This document shows positions 24,751 through 36,072 of a stretch of DNA of 64,000 bases, one piece after another. This DNA is from Lineus longissimus. Taxonomy: Eukaryota > Nemertea > Pilidiophora > Heteronemertea > Lineidae. Numbering within the stretch: the first letter of the stretch is position 1; every line of letters starts with the position of its first letter. The stretch spans positions 13,170,953 to 13,234,952 of the forward strand of contig NC_088324.1 of assembly GCF_910592395.1 (NCBI RefSeq), given 5' to 3'. The notes below the pieces were generated by a model. The model saw nothing but the letters and a program-made list of their open reading frames with translations, was not told where the DNA came from and did no database searches. The position numbers and the translations under genes are program-made.

Positions 24751-25435
24751 GAAACTTCTCCGCCTATAGATTTCTCCCTGATAATAAATTCCAATCTTTA
24801 TATGTATAGGATCATCTTTCACTTACAGACATTGTTGAGGAGCGTCTTCAACCTACCTCGGTATTGACAATTGACGAGACCTCATAGGGATTCCGAGGAA
24901 AAATATGTGTGGGCTGCCAGTGGTGTTGAAGGATCTTCTTTTTTGGATGCTAAACATTTCAAAAGGCTAAATATAGGCACACTCCCCACACAGAGGTTGA
25001 ATGTCAGGCGGTTACCAAAGCAACGCGATGACCGAAACCAATGACAACGCAATATTTGAAAAGCAGCTTTCACAAAATCTAATTCACTCGCTTGCTGTTT
25101 TGCTTGATGTTGGTGACATTAAAAACTGTGGGGGTGCACGCATAGAAGTAGGCATAATCTGGAAAGAAAGTATAACTCAGATATCAAACTAGAGCGCAAC
25201 AGTTCTCGCTTTGGGTTAGAGCATAAAGGAATACATTCTGAACCATCAGGGTAAATCGGTCCGTTACCTCCGGGTCGGCGGAGTGGATCCAAGGATTTAG
25301 GGTCAAGATAAAAGGAATACAGATAAAGGCACAACTTCTGGAATTTTATTACTTAATGGTGCATGGTAGGTCGTTTCTCTAATGTCCGATACGTGGCGTA
25401 CCAAGCCAAAGTGTAGCTAAACAACGATAGCGGGC

Positions 25436-26533
25436 ATGGCCGAAGAAAGTAATACTTCTGTGTATAAATATTCAGGGAAGGATCTCCCAAACGCTACGCT
25501 GCACTTGACTGAAATAAATCTTCCTGAATATCTTCAGTTTTGGTATCGTATCACTTCAATTTATCTTCCTATATTGTTACTCTCTCTCGGATTAATTGGG
25601 AATACGTTAATCTTTCTGACGGTTCACTATGGAAAATTCAGTAAATCCGTTGCAGGATTTCATTTTAAGGCTTTAGCAATAGCGGACCAGTTTTCAAGCT
25701 TGGATATGGTGCAGATACTCTTGATTCAGGCGGTCCCGGAGTGGATATATCCGTGGGGGCAGTTCTTTTGCAAGGAGCACCTGTTTTCCTCATACACATC
25801 ATATTCTGTGGCTGCCTGGTGCGTCGTCGCGTTGACTGTTGACCGCTTTATTGCTATCTGTTTTCCATTTAAGGCGCAGACATTGTGTACGAAGAAAAAA
25901 GCAAAAATCTTTATCTTTCTGAACATCGTGATTCATTTGATGATAAACGCACCACGAGCCGCGTTTTTGGAATTTCGCTACCCTGTAGAGCTACTCGTCA
26001 TTCATGATATATGCCATATTGTGCCATGGGTGTCTCCGTCATACGAATACACCCAAGAATTCTTCTACCATGCGGTAGATGTGATTCTGCCATGTTGTTT
26101 AGTTGTTGCTGCAAATAGTTGTATATTACTAAAGATACGGCGGACAAACAAAGAAACATCAATACTAGGAAATTGTCGTCCGAAAGCAGACGACGGGGGA
26201 ATAACCGCCATGTTGTTGACAATGTCATTTGCATTCGTCATCTTCATGACGTCATGGCCGATTGACTTCATCTATTGGATAGTTCTCCATCCCGAAAAAA
26301 CCGACGAGAATCCGGCGCTCAGAAAGTTGATTTTCTCTGTGACGATAGTTTTAGTCTTATGTAACAATCAGTTTAACTTTTATATCTATATTTTGGCAAG
26401 TTCGTCCTTTAGGAACGATTTCAAAAGATTGCTCAGGCGAATGTGCAAACGGCAAACGAGTATAAATGCTAGGTTGTCTTCGGGAGGAAAGTATGGAAGC
26501 GGTGACGGTCGTGACCGAGGAACTTCAGTGTAA
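25436..26533 (+). CDS. Rhodopsin-class (class A) G protein-coupled receptor, peptide-receptor type, single coding exon
   Basis: A 365-residue protein with seven hydrophobic helices. Landmarks: GLIGNTL in TM1, LAIAD in TM2, the extracellular cysteine before TM3 (FFCKEH), a second in loop 2 (DICHIV), DRF in place of DRY after TM3 (TVDRFIAICFPF), TSWP in TM6 where CWxP is usual, and NNQFNFYIYI in TM7 where NPxxY is usual. A basic helix 8 (FRNDFKRLLRRMCKR) and a Gly/Arg-rich tail follow. Two N-glycosylation sequons (NTS, NAT) lie near the N-terminus. It should sit in the plasma membrane and signal through G proteins; the ligand is unknown but the layout resembles the large neuropeptide-type expansions of marine invertebrates. 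The first ATG gives a complete receptor. AATAAA follows at 26689-26694. Confidence 0.93.
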   Translation: MAEESNTSVYKYSGKDLPNATLHLTEINLPEYLQFWYRITSIYLPILLLSLGLIGNTLIFLTVHYGKFSKSVAGFHFKALAIADQFSSLDMVQILLIQAVPEWIYPWGQFFCKEHLFSSYTSYSVAAWCVVALTVDRFIAICFPFKAQTLCTKKKAKIFIFLNIVIHLMINAPRAAFLEFRYPVELLVIHDICHIVPWVSPSYEYTQEFFYHAVDVILPCCLVVAANSCILLKIRRTNKETSILGNCRPKADDGGITAMLLTMSFAFVIFMTSWPIDFIYWIVLHPEKTDENPALRKLIFSVTIVLVLCNNQFNFYIYILASSSFRNDFKRLLRRMCKRQTSINARLSSGGKYGSGDGRDRGTSV

Positions 26534-26688
26534 TGAAATGCGCCCTGTCATCTTTTTAATCCTATAAACCAGTCTAGTTGTGAACCAGCCTTTCAAAGTT
26601 ATAACGTGTATGCATATAATGTTTCAGCTCATCAATCTTGGCAGAAATTAAACATTTCTTTAGATTTATCTTACTATTGACAAATCTC

Positions 26689-26694
26689 AATAAA
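26689..26694 (+). terminator. Polyadenylation signal, GPCR gene
   Basis: AATAAA about 155 bases after the GPCR stop codon. Confidence 0.6.
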
Positions 26695-26699
26695 ATATC

Positions 26700-28129
26700 G
26701 TAAAACTTACGGCGTCTGTATTAATCTCAACATTTTGTATAGCGTACTACCGTGCCTGTATTGGTGCTATGAATTTTCTAGCAGGCTCTATATCTCAACG
26801 CAGGTTACACTTGGCTTATCAGCTGATTTCTCCAATGGCAGAAGTAATTTCACGGGGCTGCTCTCACGGGCCCCAAGGAAACAATGTCAGGTGGTTTAAC
26901 ACTCCCTCGAGGTTGAACAGATTTCTAGTGAATAATACAGTTACACATCTGACGAATGACAGACGACCGGGCAAAGGACGCGGTACGAAATGCGTTTAAT
27001 GGTGACACAAATTCGTGCGTGAATTTCATGTAGCGACAGGGAGCTGGTTCAGGGGTCCCAGCTGTAAATCGTCCCCCGCCCTAAAAAGGGCGATATTTTT
27101 AATTTTTGGTAATTGCCTAGTTCCATTTTCTCATGAATGGGTCCAACCTGTTTCAAATACTATTTACTTTGACGCCCTTGTGCCTATGATGCATCGTGTC
27201 GGTTGCACGTGGCCTATTTGACGCTGCCTTTGATGCCGTACTCTGCACTGTGCAGTGCCACCTCAATGTGCTCGTGACGTGACGAGAGCAAATCTCACGG
27301 GTGGAGTGGAAATCCGCCATATTGTTGTCATCATCGGCGCCAACAACTATTTCTTTTGACCCTGCCGGAGTCTTTCAAAACAATTGATTGATTGACTCTG
27401 ACCCTGCCAACCTCGATTTTTAAAAACTTTAAAAAGAAGGCCATTCAAACGTTAAATCAACTGCAAAGATAATCTTTTATATCACTGAGGTATATAAATG
27501 CGACATGTTGAGAAAAATCTGTACAACTATCGAAATATACGGTTACTTGGAACTATTTCGGCCAATCACTTTGCCACCTACGCGACCTTGTCAAAATTGC
27601 GGCGCGCTCGTTTGCATACCGCATATAAGAAGCAAATAAAATCTTCATTTCAACATGAAAGCCTTGACGGTTCAGCGCTAAGAGTGTTTGATTGTGGATC
27701 GGCAGGTCACGGGTTCGACTCCCGGTGAATCTGCCGCTCTTTTCTCTTTTCTTCTTCTACCTTATCTTGTTATCTTATCATCCATGTACAGATGCCGAAA
27801 TTTTCATCTTCATTATTATCATTATCATACCCCGCACCCAATATTCTGTATTTCAGAGCTAATTGGACATTTTACGTAAGGTATACTTCCCACAAAAGAC
27901 ATCCACAGTTTTGTCAATTGCTGGTCAAACACCCCGGGGTACAATGATACGATCAATTAAATGTTCAAGCCTCTTGGCTCTAAGGACGTGAAATGAAATC
28001 CAAATGTATGATGCGAATAGAGGATCTACCTGGGAGGGGAACGGTTTTGTTATATTATATTTTAATTGCATTGACATTTATATCAGAGTCGACACATCTT
28101 TTTTAAACATTCATAATAGGAGGTGGAAG
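26700..28129. other. Intergenic, with one tRNA-like patch
   Basis: No coding exon was seen. A sequence around 27668-27733 has a perfect box B (ggttcgactcc) in a well-paired T stem (CGGG/CCCG) and a GTG triplet in an anticodon-like position, but D and acceptor stems do not form. It reads as a tRNA-derived SINE head or pseudogene. The promoter and 5'UTR of the sushi-PAN gene must lie at the right end. Confidence 0.4.
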
Positions 28130-31100
28130 ATGGACGTATTGCTGTTGTTGACGATATGCATCTCGCAGGTGAGTCCAACTATGTCATGTAGGCCAACATG
28201 ACTTACTCAGTCCTATACCATACACCGGTACAGTCCAACCGTCACATCATATCATCTCCTATCATGTTCTGATGCCGGTGTAATGTTTTTGAGTGTTTCT
28301 GTTTTTGAGTGTTTCCCCTCATTGTTTGGGAACGCTCAAAAATAGATTGACAAGTTTTTCTGTGTATCCCCCCTATTGAAAAGTCGTGGTCTCTCTAGCT
28401 GCCTATTGTTTGGAAACACTGAAACATGGGGAACAACCACAGATGTTACACCGGGGAAATTCAGGCAGGACACAAAGGAATTAGAAAGTATTCTGTCTGT
28501 AAGTCGTGTGCGGCAGATCTACGTCTGAAACGCGATGTGTCCAACCTGGAGAGTTTGCTCCATGGAATCTGATAATCAGGGAGGTTACTCAAAATCCTTG
28601 TGAAAGGAGTTCATAACTATGGTCCGTATACCCAACCATCAGCAATGATACTCTTTATACGAGTTCTGCTTATTAAACAATTGGAACGTCTGTGCACCCG
28701 TAAGTGCTCTTCATCCCAACCTCGCTATTTATTATTTAGGGCATCCATCTCGCCGTTGGTTTCGATGACCTTGGCGACCTTGACACTGGCGGAGATGGCC
28801 TTGACCTTGATTCTGGATCACCCGATGGTGCTGCAACAAGCAAAAAGTGTCCGCTTCTCAACATTACCAATACTGGTCCTGCGACGAATGAGAGGACTGT
28901 CGGATCAATCATGATCTTCACCTGCATTAAAGGTTTTAAGAAAACAGGTGGCGACGACGCCAGAGAATGTCTGCCAAATGGGAAATGGTCTGGCAAAGAT
29001 GTCGTCTGCAAAAGTAAGACAGTATTTGGCGCCCTTTTTCCAACAAACTCATATGTGTCTGTCTATAAGGTCGCTTTTTTCCCCATGAACCAGGGCACAA
29101 TATTCTGTCCTCAGTCACCGGCGCGAAAAAACTTACTTTTAAAAGTGTGAAATAACCACTGCGCCGAGTTAAACTTAGGTTGAGAACCAAATTGACCGTC
29201 AACGTCGATCCTTTAATATCAAGCTTTTCTAACCAGAGATCACATGCCCGCCTGCTCCGAATGTGCCGAACGCAGACAAGGTTTTGACGAAGACAAGCAC
29301 AACCAAAGCAGTATTTGGTAGCAAGGTGACTTATATTTGCAAGAAGTATTACAAACTCACCGGAAATAACACGCGAGTTTGTGAAAAGAGTGGAAAATGG
29401 TCCAAGACTAGTTTTGAATGTATTCGTAAGTATCAAATAAATATTTGCTTCCATTTTAAAAGCAAAACTTTCTTGATATACCGTACCACGTACCTGGTTG
29501 TGACTTTCACGGACGTATCTCAACGGACGTAATTTCGAGAAAAATCTTAACCTCCCTGTTCTTCCTAGTCTCGAAATCCAAGCAGGCGCCGATTCAATCT
29601 ATCCTTGCCTGTACTCCTCCCTGGGACAATATCAGGGATCGGCACCAGGTTCAGCGGGGTAATATATAACATTTATCCTTTCACCCTAGGCAAGATAAAA
29701 AGAACCCTTATATAGTATTGCCTCCAGGCCTCCCGATAAAACTTACTAATAAAATGTCGGTACATTTAAAGAAAATGCGTTGTGTTAGCGTTTGCGTTAA
29801 CGATTGATCTCTCAAGCTCTCTATTGTTTCAAAACCCCATTTTTGAAGGTATCCGCTGCCCAGTACCACAAAAAATGATCAAGAATGCTGGATTTCGGAT
29901 GACTGCCGGAAGGAAGGTTGGGTCCGTGCTGACCTACAGATGTCAGAATTTTTCAACACTCGTCGGCACTGGAGTAGGTACATGCCTTCGTAACGGAACT
30001 TGGTCCAATATAAACTTCACTTGTGTGGGTAAGTTGATACGTAGCTCTGAAACTCTCTATTGCATCAAGGACGCACATTTTGGGGGACACTGTTTGCTAA
30101 GGAAGGGAGGGATCCAGTTTGGTCCCACCACACCAAGGTCTGGCCTGCTAAGGAAGGGAGAGATCCAGTTTGGTCCCACCACACCAAGGACTGGCCTTCG
30201 AAAGCAATCACTATACCAAGAGCTTATAACTAGGAATATACTAGTATATACATGTATGCCATACCCTGTGTTAAGGATGATTGATAATTTTCAAACAATG
30301 TTTGGTGAATGTCCTAGGGTGTTGACCCTTCTAAAAACACGTATCATTACATTACAGTGAGGTGCCGCCCCCCACCCCGTTATAGGGGTGCGAAGATCAT
30401 TGGTCTTGCTCGAAATTACTTCAGCGAAGGAGTCCAGGTCAGGTATTACTGCAAACCCGGTTATTACCCGGCCGGGAAGAACAGCTCCGTGGCGAAATGT
30501 CTCCCGAATAGAAAATGGTCACGTCCAGACATCTATTGTGTCGGTAAGTCGCCTTCGACGGCGGATGTTGCAGTGGTGGTGGGTCCTGTCCAGTATCAGG
30601 CTTCTTCAATGCACAAACATTAGAGAGGTTTCGCATCCGCAACGGCTTCGACTCGGACTCCAGGCCGACAGCGACATGAACAGCGTAATTTCTTAATTTG
30701 AGGGAACGCTTCAGATCAACGTATACACATTAAGGCCAGTGAAGTCGTTCTGTTGAGAATGATAGTGACTGGCCCTACCCACCATCCCCAACAGACGAAA
30801 GCCTGGCATTCATGGACATCTCTCGGTCACTGGGCACCGTATTTATAGAATTACCCTCCTGGTGCATGCAGCAAGCTGTTGATTACCGGAACCACTCTTT
30901 CGGTATATATTGTAGGACAGAATAGGTTCTAATTTATAGCCCCACACCTTATACTTTTTATTCCAGAGTACACATCAACTCACGCGAATTGCTTTGGACA
31001 CACAATCAGTCCGATTCTGAGACCCAGCCGTGGATTCGAACCCTGCATTCAGAGATGCAGCAGAGAGCTCAAGTGTCAATCTCTCTTAGTGCATACGGCC

Positions 31101-32635
31101 CCTAATGGTAGGGTGCGCTGTTACCTCAAGTCAAGCGAGTGCCAAAGTCGGTATTTAAAATGCAAGGGACACCCTAGCTTCCTCCTCCTCAGGAAAGTTC
31201 ATCACGTCAACAAGAGTCCAAATCGTAAGTGTGCAAGTGTAACGCCGAGATGATAGGTAGGCTACACAGAGAAACGAATCACTCTAGGAAGTGTTCCCTT
31301 TCAATTTGCGGGTACAGTAGGGTGCGGTCAGTTCTGTTCCCTCAGCACCAGGAGACTGGGTCTTGGCTATAGCCGCATGAAGATCGCCGCTGATTCTTAT
31401 ACAAATGAACGTACAGTAGTTATTGTACGAGAAACTGACTACCGCAACTCAAAAGCGCCCTTGCCGCAAACAAAAATGGCGAAGTGGATCCCTGCAGATC
31501 CCTGCAAAACGCACCTTGATTTTGCAGTTTACATGCGCCAGGAACGACTTTGGTGGTTGTATTGACAGCAATTTTGAGTTTGACATGGCTGGGACGCCAA
31601 ATCAAGTCTGAGGGGATCCTAGACCTAAAGGGATGACAACAATGAAGACAAAATATTTATAGCGGGATCGTGGTCGTGGGATGGTTTTGAGGATTTGTGG
31701 CAAAAAAGTGCTCATATCTGTAGGGCAAGAAATTATTAATGCCTCAAATCCCTGTGACTGTGTATATCGAGGTGAATATAGCTTTGCTTTACGCACTGGT
31801 TAAATCTTCAGGTCCAAGCGTCTGCTACAAACTTGAACATAACAACTGCGGTGGCTACGATCTCTACAACCTCGGCGACAAACCTCAAGACGTGTGTTTG
31901 GAAGAGTGTTCCCAAAGACCGTGGTGCAAGTCTGTCCAGTGGCTCAGCTGGAACTTAAATGGACGGGGTAATTGCTGGGGGAAATATGTTTCCTGTAGAC
32001 AACGAGAGATAGGTTACAGAGGTGACAAGCGATTCCATCAATTCACAAGTAAGATTTCTTCCTTTTGTTACTTGAGCTGGCGTCGCAACTCGGCCACCCG
32101 AAACTAAGAAGGATGCAGGTTTTGCCTCCGTACTTTTCTTTATGGTGATGGATTAAGGTGTGGTTCTATAGAAGCGATGACCGTCAATGCCTCAGAGCTT
32201 ACAACACATAATAGAATACTCTGTCCCCCGGACACGCCATCCTATTGGACATTTCAAACGTTTACACCGGTGTAGCAGTTTGAAGTGTCCTAGGATAAAT
32301 TAGCATCAGTTATGCAGCGTGCTAACGCCGGTCTATCGAGGGAAACAAAAACTTCGATGCAGAAGGAGATGAGGCCAAAAACTTCGACTGTTCAATTTTT
32401 ATTGACCAGCGGATAGCTCCCGAGGCAGCCCGACCCCGTCCTCCTTATATTCATCCTTCCTCATTCCAAATGGGGGAGAGGTATGGGGCAAGGCCGCTTC
32501 CACTACATCGGGAGTGCCCCGGCCAGCTGACTGACCGTAATATTCATATTTTCAGAGGAGCGTTGTAGCCGGGCAAGGAAGTACCGCAAGGCCAAGGGAA
32601 AGACTTACCGCAAATACAACCTTATTGAGGCATAG
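28130..32635 (+). CDS. Secreted protein with four sushi (CCP) domains, two PAN/apple-like domains and a basic tail
   Basis: Eight exons join into 480 residues: 28130-28168, 28740-29013, 29237-29425, 29849-30028, 30358-30543, 30967-31224, 31812-32048, 32556-32635. Exon 1 is a signal peptide (MDVLLLLTICISQ). Exons 2-5 each carry one sushi domain with four cysteines and the late Trp (NGKWSGKDVVC, SGKWSKTSFEC, NGTWSNINFTC, NRKWSRPDIYC). Exon 2 has an Asp/Gly-rich lead. Exons 6 and 7 are cysteine-rich PAN/apple-like modules (PCIQRCSRELKCQS; DVCLEECSQRPWCKSVQ). Exon 8 ends in a Lys/Arg-rich tail (ARKYRKAKGKTYRK). Every intron after the first is phase 1, the classic shuffling phase. It should be extracellular, in protein or glycan binding; sushi domains occur in complement regulators and adhesion proteins, PAN in binding modules. 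No protease or membrane anchor is present. The exact family is not recognised. Confidence 0.87.
28272..28457. repeat. Possible MITE with short terminal inverted repeats, in intron 1 of the sushi-PAN gene
   Basis: The ends ccggtgtaatg and gatgttacaccgg are inverted copies about 165 bases apart. An inner hairpin is formed by tttttgagtgtttcccc and gggaacgctcaaaaa (about 28302-28345). Size and ends suit a small non-autonomous transposon. No target duplication was established. Confidence 0.4.
30097..30198. repeat. 51-bp direct tandem duplication in an intron
   Basis: Two copies, 30097-30147 and 30148-30198, differ at about three positions and begin ctaaggaaggga. They sit between the third and fourth sushi exons. 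Confidence 0.9.
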
Positions 32636-33084
32636 CCTGCATGGTAGACTCCTATGTACTCCAGTTCGCCTTTTTGATCACCTCTCCATCATCCTTACCG
32701 GGCGACAGGACTAGGCCAGTCCATTGCCTCCGGAGTGTACTGGATGGCTGAATATTTGAAAGTTTGTCTCTTGGCGTAGGAACCTTTAGGCTTGCGTGTA
32801 CGAAGATGGAAAGCTCACAGCAGTCAGACTGGATTGATGCATAGCGAAAGAAGAACCTTTTGTTTGCGTATCAACACTTTTGCACCTGTTTTCCTCACGC
32901 TATGTTCACATGCCCGTTGTGCAGTCATGAGACTGATAATGAAGGCTGAAGTCTGCAGGCCCATATTTTTGGAATTCACTATATATATACATGTATATGC
33001 TTGTGACCTTCCTCGTCTCTCTTAAATCGAAATCAAAATGTATTCATGCTGCAACAGATGAAAATAACTATTACTTGTACATTG

Positions 33085-33090
33085 AATAAA
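33085..33090 (+). terminator. Polyadenylation signal, sushi-PAN gene
   Basis: AATAAA 450 bases after the stop codon and before the presumed 3' end of the convergent MAN1B1 transcript. Confidence 0.55.
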
Positions 33091-33505
33091 CCTTGCTTAC
33101 AACACACCTGTCACATCCTTCATGAGCTCCGTCAAGAGTAATCAGCAGTAGACCACAACAAACTCACAACCAGAATGCAGGGATAGGTTCACTTTACTTA
33201 TTGAGCACTGATAGAAACAACCAGCAGATATTCTGATACTATTACATCATTCAACTCAAGGCTTTGGTGTCTTCTCCAGGTTGGGTTGTGACATGTTTGA
33301 GACAGTCTCAAGGTTGTGACAATTTCAAGGATATTTGTACATACTTGAAGTACGACCCCTTAAGATGCCAACCAGTGAGCGATGTAAATATCATGATAAG
33401 GATGCAGGCAAGACAACATGCTCTCCAATCTGAGATGGCTTTGTCTTTTTGTTTGAATTGTCTCCATAAAAGGGAATCTTACAACACAAATACAAGAAAA
33501 TATAC

Positions 33506-33511
33506 TTTATT
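33506..33511 (-). terminator. Candidate distal polyadenylation signal, MAN1B1
   Basis: AATAAA read on the minus strand, about 2.56 kb past the MAN1B1 stop. It is the last good signal before the convergent gene's end. A nearer signal may be used instead. Confidence 0.35.
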
Positions 33512-35426
33512 GATCACATACAACAGTGCATAAGAGTCCATTTCATCCCAGGAACACCAGTATATACTGCACAATGCACTACCTAAACAAACAACACAAG
33601 AAAGATGTATACACACTTTCCATATCTTTTACATACATGTAATTATCATGGATCAAATTGACAGAATGACTAGCTCAGATAGACATTGTTGCCATCTATT
33701 GCTTGAACAGAGCATTGATAGTGGATCTGGAGAGCGGAGAGCACAAAGGACATACCCGAATACACTTTTTATGCAGGGTTTTATGATGGCGACACTGTCT
33801 ATCTTCACTGATCAGCAACTCAATTTCTTTCAAAATTGTGCACTTTTGTCCTCAGTGCTACAAGCCCTTCTGATATGCTCTCTCCATGCTCATTGTTGGG
33901 TTGGATTGAACTCTGCTACATGTAGCTTCACGGAGACAGATCAAATCATTTTCTAACATAGATTGGTCCCCGATTGTCCGAGAACTGACCTAACAGGACA
34001 ATCAGTATCAACTATTACTTCAGGTTGTTTTATCATGTGATGTCTGCATTGGGGCAATCATGTGATTACAGCACTCAGCAGCGTCGTTCTCTTAACCAAT
34101 CAGTTTTCACTGCTGTGGCTGGGCAGCCCATGACATACACAATAATGGAGACATCACATCCCATGATAAAAAGATGACACAAATGTCGCAGCGTTTTGAC
34201 GGACGATTGGGAATCATTCTCAGTCAAACAAAACAATGATTGTATAAATAACACTCTTTAGTTGGCAGCACATTGACTAACTAGTGCTGCCACCTATCAG
34301 AATTTAAAGCACACTGCTGCCATCTATTACTACACACATGTAAATTCAGGTAGAGTATTAATTAAAAGTTGGTAGGCCCACAACACTTTCAAACTGGTAA
34401 CCTGCACTTAACAACTAAATAAAATCCACTATATTCTGCATAGAAAGTTAAAAGACTAGAAGTAGCGGCAAATTTTAACATGACTGCTTTGAATTCTCAA
34501 AATCTTAAAGCCTCCTCTGAAATGACAAGTACAATTATATTGCGAATACTCAATCAACTGACGATATGTGACCCGTTTTCCTAACCTAGATTGTATTCTA
34601 CAAATGAATATCGTATTTCTCGCCACTCAAATAGTGCAGACAAACCGAGCACCATACAGACCTAATGAATGATCATCAAAGCTTATGCACATGTAACAAC
34701 ATGTCAGCATGTTGTTATGAGCTAACATGCTTTCTAACAACTGGACCCAGTGTTAGTTTTGCTACAGTTTCTTGACTTCATTTGATTTTAGGTGAAGAAC
34801 TTACAACACAAACATTTGGTTAGACATTCACACATCAAAATTCTAAGTTAACAGTTCTTCATTATAATTTGTTAATATTGAAATTGTTCTGGCGTCAGCA
34901 CACATTTCAACCAAGTTGACAACAAATATATCTCTCATCATATTTGGACATGCAATACTTTCAGTATAAGATACAGATTACAAAATCAGTACACACTGAA
35001 CAAAATTTTGTTGAACAGTTATAAATACATGAACATCTCAATTCGTACCGGTATACTACAGAACTTTTCAGATCTCTACTAACACCAAGACAGAGCTTGC
35101 CTGATGTTTTGTCCCGAGTAACCCCCCCCCTTCTCCCACATCACCAAGACAAACAAAACCTACTGAGGTCCCTAAGTAAAAAAGGCAAGGTTGTGGATTC
35201 AACCTGTATTATACTCTAATATCATTCCTACCAGTAGCTCAAGAAGGCTTGAGTACATTTTTTTAACTACACATGTACCAAATAATTAGCACTTTTGATT
35301 AGTGACCACCTGATTGCTCATACATTTACCAATCTCTCAGATCTCTTTTAGTAATCATGCAATGGTGAGTAAACCTAATTATTACTCACACACCATGGAT
35401 GAGGTTAAGATGAACCATCACACCTC

Positions 35427-35595
35427 CCACCTCTCTGATTGAACTCTTCCAATGCATTGATAATAATAAACCCCACACAATGAACTGATAAGATTAGAAC
35501 CCCCACTTCCCTGAATGAACTCTTCCACTGCATTAATGAGAATAAAACCCTCCACTTCCCTGAATGAACTATGCCAATGCATTGATAACAATTGG
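35427..35595. repeat. Short imperfect tandem repeat, three copies
   Basis: Three related segments containing cttccctgaatgaactcttccactgcattaa-like text begin near 35427, 35501 and 35549. The copies differ in length and sequence. They lie in the probable 3'UTR of MAN1B1. Confidence 0.6.
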
Positions 35596-36072
35596 CGTGT
35601 TTGGCTGTGATGTCGTCTACATCACCTCTTTACAAGGAAACAGGTGAATTCTTTAAACAGACAACATTGCAATCCATTTCAAAGGACCAATGCTACAAAA
35701 GCGTCCTTCAAACAGCAACATCTGGCACCATTTGGACTAGCTTAAATCACAGACATTTTGGTCAAGACTACACCACAACCCATCTCAAGTCAACAGCAGA
35801 GAAGAGAAACCAACCAGGCTTCTGTCTGTAGACTCCATTTAAAGCCTCACTGATACCTTTGACACAAACAGATCTACGCTATAAAGCTAGACCACATACA
35901 AGAAGGCAATCAACCACTTTGCTTGCTTCAGTCCACAGCTTGCATTTATCATGCATCACCGAATATTCTTATGGTACTCATTCAATTCAATGAGGTTTAC
36001 ACTGATTCAAGATATAGCAATTTCAGACTTAGAATTTCAGTTCATACTAAATTTGACTAATTTCCACTATCG

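Larger units (their letters stand above)
20830..25435. other. Intergenic region upstream of the GPCR; no coding exon recognised
   Basis: About 4.6 kb without a supported gene. It holds a tRNA-like sequence near 21.25-21.33 kb and a set of diverged, loosely tandem repeats from about 23.05 to 24.75 kb. Open stretches are short and lack splice context or recognisable peptides. The GPCR promoter should lie at the right end, but no TATA box or motif can be assigned. Confidence 0.5.
32636..36072. other. Convergent 3' region of sushi-PAN and MAN1B1 genes
   Basis: No coding exon. The left ~0.5 kb is the 3'UTR of the sushi-PAN gene. A minus-strand AATAAA at 33506-33511 is a strong candidate end for MAN1B1, which would give it a 3'UTR of about 2.6 kb across this AT-rich DNA; other minus-strand signals inside could give shorter forms. 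A short three-copy repeat (ccctgaatgaactcttccactgcatt) lies at about 35427-35595. Confidence 0.45.

Noticed and set aside
27668-27733. tRNA-His-like sequence
   Set aside because: T stem and a GTG triplet are present, but D and acceptor stems do not form, so it is not called as a functional tRNA gene.
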